DNA of 64,000 nucleotides from Alcaligenes ammonioxydans (GTDB lineage: Bacteria > Pseudomonadota > Gammaproteobacteria > Burkholderiales > Burkholderiaceae_B), in contig NZ_CP049362.1 in assembly GCF_019343455.1 (NCBI RefSeq), positions 3,348,001 to 3,412,000 of the forward strand, in the 5' to 3' direction. Positions 62,430-64,000 of the stretch are shown in pieces (position 1 is the stretch's first letter; each line of letters opens with the position of its first letter). The notes beneath the pieces are model-generated. The model ran no database searches, was not told where the DNA came from, and saw only the letters and a list, made by a program, of their open reading frames with translations. The position numbers and the translations under genes are program-made.

Positions 62430-63866
62430 ATGCTTAAAGAATTGGATCTAAAATATAGATTTGGATTTTTGATAGAAACAAAACAAGAAAAACTAAATAC
62501 ATCACACTGCAGTTTTCTTAACTCTTGGGATTTCACACAATGTGGAGAGGCCGTCATTGCTCACCACCACGAAGCAAAAATATCGAAATTCCAATTCAAA
62601 GATCATTTTGTTTTCACTTTAGGTGATATCTTCTGCGCACATGGAACCGAAAATTTAGAAAACACATTAAAGCAATTCACAGAAGAAAATGACTGGGATG
62701 CAATTGATAACCTATCTGGAAGATTTGCTATATTAACTTATAACAAAAAAAACAATAGTTTTGAAAAAATACTAACAGACCCTATTGGGTCCCGAACCCT
62801 ATTTTACTCCACCATTCAACCAGGTTTAGTAGCAAGCCACTCGTCACTTCTAGCGGAAATTTTAAATATAAACAGAGACCAAGAAACAATAGAATTTACA
62901 AAATCAGAAGATTTTCTAACAATAAGAACAAAATTTCTACCAGCTGATTTGACCATGTATAAAAACATATATGGATTACCAGCCAATCATTACTATTCAT
63001 TTGAAGAACACAAAGCCATCAGATTTTGGCCAAGAAACCCAATAAAACCAAATAACATTGAAAATCTACTTGAGATAAGCAAAGAGTATCTACTTAAACA
63101 AATTGAATATTTTTCAGCATTAGGAAAAAGGCCCGTTATAGGATTAACTGGAGGAGTAGACTGCAGATCAATAATAGCCGCCTGGAATAGCCGCAAGATT
63201 CATTTTAAATGCTTAACTTGGAATCGAAATCTATCAAATGAGGAAGTTATAATTATAAAAAAAATAAGCTCACATCTATACGCAGACAGCTATTTCCTAG
63301 ATGTTAAAAAAACCGAAAACACAGAACCATTCAAGGCACTAAAGAATTCTGGCTATATAAATCGAGGAAGTTTTATAGGGGGCGCAGTTCTTACAGCACA
63401 AACAGCTGAGTTTTCTGGCCCAAGCGATATATTTGTGAGAGGCTTAGGAGGAGAAATTTTGCGCGGCATGTTTAACAAAAAAACAAGCAAAGAAAGTAAA
63501 ATAGAAGACGGAACATATGCCATTAACTTGTACAAAACTAGTCGACTAAAAAATCCAACGACAGAATTCCGCCTATTCGTAGAAAAATCATACAATGATT
63601 TTTTTGATAGAATAAATTTAAAAAATCAAAAATTATTCAATTATGATTTTGGAGATTTAATTTATTGGGAACAAAGAATGAGCATGTGGGCTGCCTCTCT
63701 GCTTAACGAAGCCGACCCCGCACTCAAAAACATCGCTGGATTAAATAGCAGGAAAATGTATGAAGCAGCTTATGGACTTCCAGATGAAGAGCGCTTTCAG
63801 AGAGAGCTACTATTAAAAATCACTTCTAACTTTGACCCTTATCTTGCTAATTTACCAGTCACCTAG
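62430..63866 (+). CDS. asparagine synthase-like protein, AT-rich, probably horizontally acquired
   Basis: A 478-aa protein that looks like asparagine synthetase (AsnB) in outline. The N-terminal region (residues about 55-150: GDIFCAHGTENLENTLK, LSGRFAILTYN, LTDPIGSRTLFYS) resembles the Ntn glutaminase domain but lacks the N-terminal catalytic cysteine. The C-terminal region has a PP-loop-like LTGGVDCRS at 239-247 where AsnB has SGGxDSS. GGAG before the ATG supports the start. Base composition is far more AT-rich than the neighbours. Similar proteins occur in polysaccharide and peptide-modification clusters. Amidotransferase activity is not assured. Confidence 0.7.
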   Translation: MLKELDLKYRFGFLIETKQEKLNTSHCSFLNSWDFTQCGEAVIAHHHEAKISKFQFKDHFVFTLGDIFCAHGTENLENTLKQFTEENDWDAIDNLSGRFAILTYNKKNNSFEKILTDPIGSRTLFYSTIQPGLVASHSSLLAEILNINRDQETIEFTKSEDFLTIRTKFLPADLTMYKNIYGLPANHYYSFEEHKAIRFWPRNPIKPNNIENLLEISKEYLLKQIEYFSALGKRPVIGLTGGVDCRSIIAAWNSRKIHFKCLTWNRNLSNEEVIIIKKISSHLYADSYFLDVKKTENTEPFKALKNSGYINRGSFIGGAVLTAQTAEFSGPSDIFVRGLGGEILRGMFNKKTSKESKIEDGTYAINLYKTSRLKNPTTEFRLFVEKSYNDFFDRINLKNQKLFNYDFGDLIYWEQRMSMWAASLLNEADPALKNIAGLNSRKMYEAAYGLPDEERFQRELLLKITSNFDPYLANLPVT

Positions 63867-63903
63867 ACTTAGCCAGAAAAAACTGTTCTAAAAACTTTAT
63901 TAA

Positions 63904-64000
63904 TTAAAGCAAACCCACGATTCTCATCCATTCCCCAGCCAACTCCCCAATAACCCTGTTTTTTCGCTGTGTTACAGACTGCCCCTCAATGGAGTTCCAG
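63904..64000 (-). CDS. Possible 3' end of an unidentified minus-strand gene
   Basis: The minus-strand frame ending at TAA (63904-63906) stays open for 31 codons to the right edge, with composition closer to normal than the preceding gene. The plus strand is open too over this short span, so the evidence is weak and I recognise no family. Confidence 0.25.
   Translation of the reverse strand, partial: WNSIEGQSVTQRKNRVIGELAGEWMRIVGLL

Overview
The window reads as a chromosomal segment of a betaproteobacterium of the family Alcaligenaceae, most likely Alcaligenes or a close relative. This is inferred from the gene content and protein flavour: a betaproteobacterial atp operon, Bug/TctC-type binding proteins, TctDE and nos genes. 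No 16S rRNA is present to confirm it. Most of the sequence is GC-rich and densely coding. The last 1.7 kb (about 62160-63900) is strongly AT-rich and looks foreign.

Layout. 1-4681: surface polysaccharide genes, namely a partial O-antigen ligase-like gene on the minus strand diverging from rmlBACD, which makes dTDP-L-rhamnose. 4853-12480: a complete F0F1 ATP synthase operon atpIBEFHAGDC (minus), with a recognisable promoter and a shared bidirectional terminator. 12620-19895: housekeeping genes (enoyl-CoA hydratase, M61 peptidase, folB, ttcA, ubiX, grxD, prmC, prfA), followed by hemA and tRNA-Phe to 21680. 21992-24863: two SAM methyltransferases, periplasmic Cu/Zn SOD and a PNPOx-fold protein. 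25131-34928: a carboxylate/nitrile block with an AbrB-type membrane protein, TctABC uptake system, TctDE two-component system, LysR regulator, MHS-family transporter and nitrilase.

35253-51466: a selenium and formate block. It holds a selenocysteine-containing formate dehydrogenase-N (fdhGHI, in-frame UGA plus SECIS hairpin), fdhE, selA, selB and tRNA-Sec with its own promoter. After an interposed aldolase, iron-regulated TonB receptor and patatin-like gene come selD and mnmH. All components of selenocysteine synthesis and insertion, and of tRNA selenouridine formation, are within about 16 kb, next to the only selenoprotein seen here. 51566-60499: nosRZDFYLX, for clade I nitrous oxide reductase and its copper-site and electron-transfer machinery. 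60589-63866: pgi, then an AT-rich asparagine-synthase-like gene with an altered PP-loop, probably the edge of a variable polysaccharide island.

How it works together: the Fdh-N complex would oxidise formate in the periplasm and feed quinone. Denitrification, with NosZ as its last step, is a likely anaerobic sink. FNR-like boxes occur upstream of fdhG (good match) and nosR (weak match). The strongest non-textbook observations are the compact selenium locus, the hairpins between fdhI/fdhE and fdhE/selA, the paired inverted Fur-like sites before the TonB receptor, the patatin-like protein with a non-canonical nucleophile elbow, the palindromes upstream of atp, and the AT-rich asparagine-synthase-like gene. 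I did not find a clear-cut wholly novel defence or mobile system.
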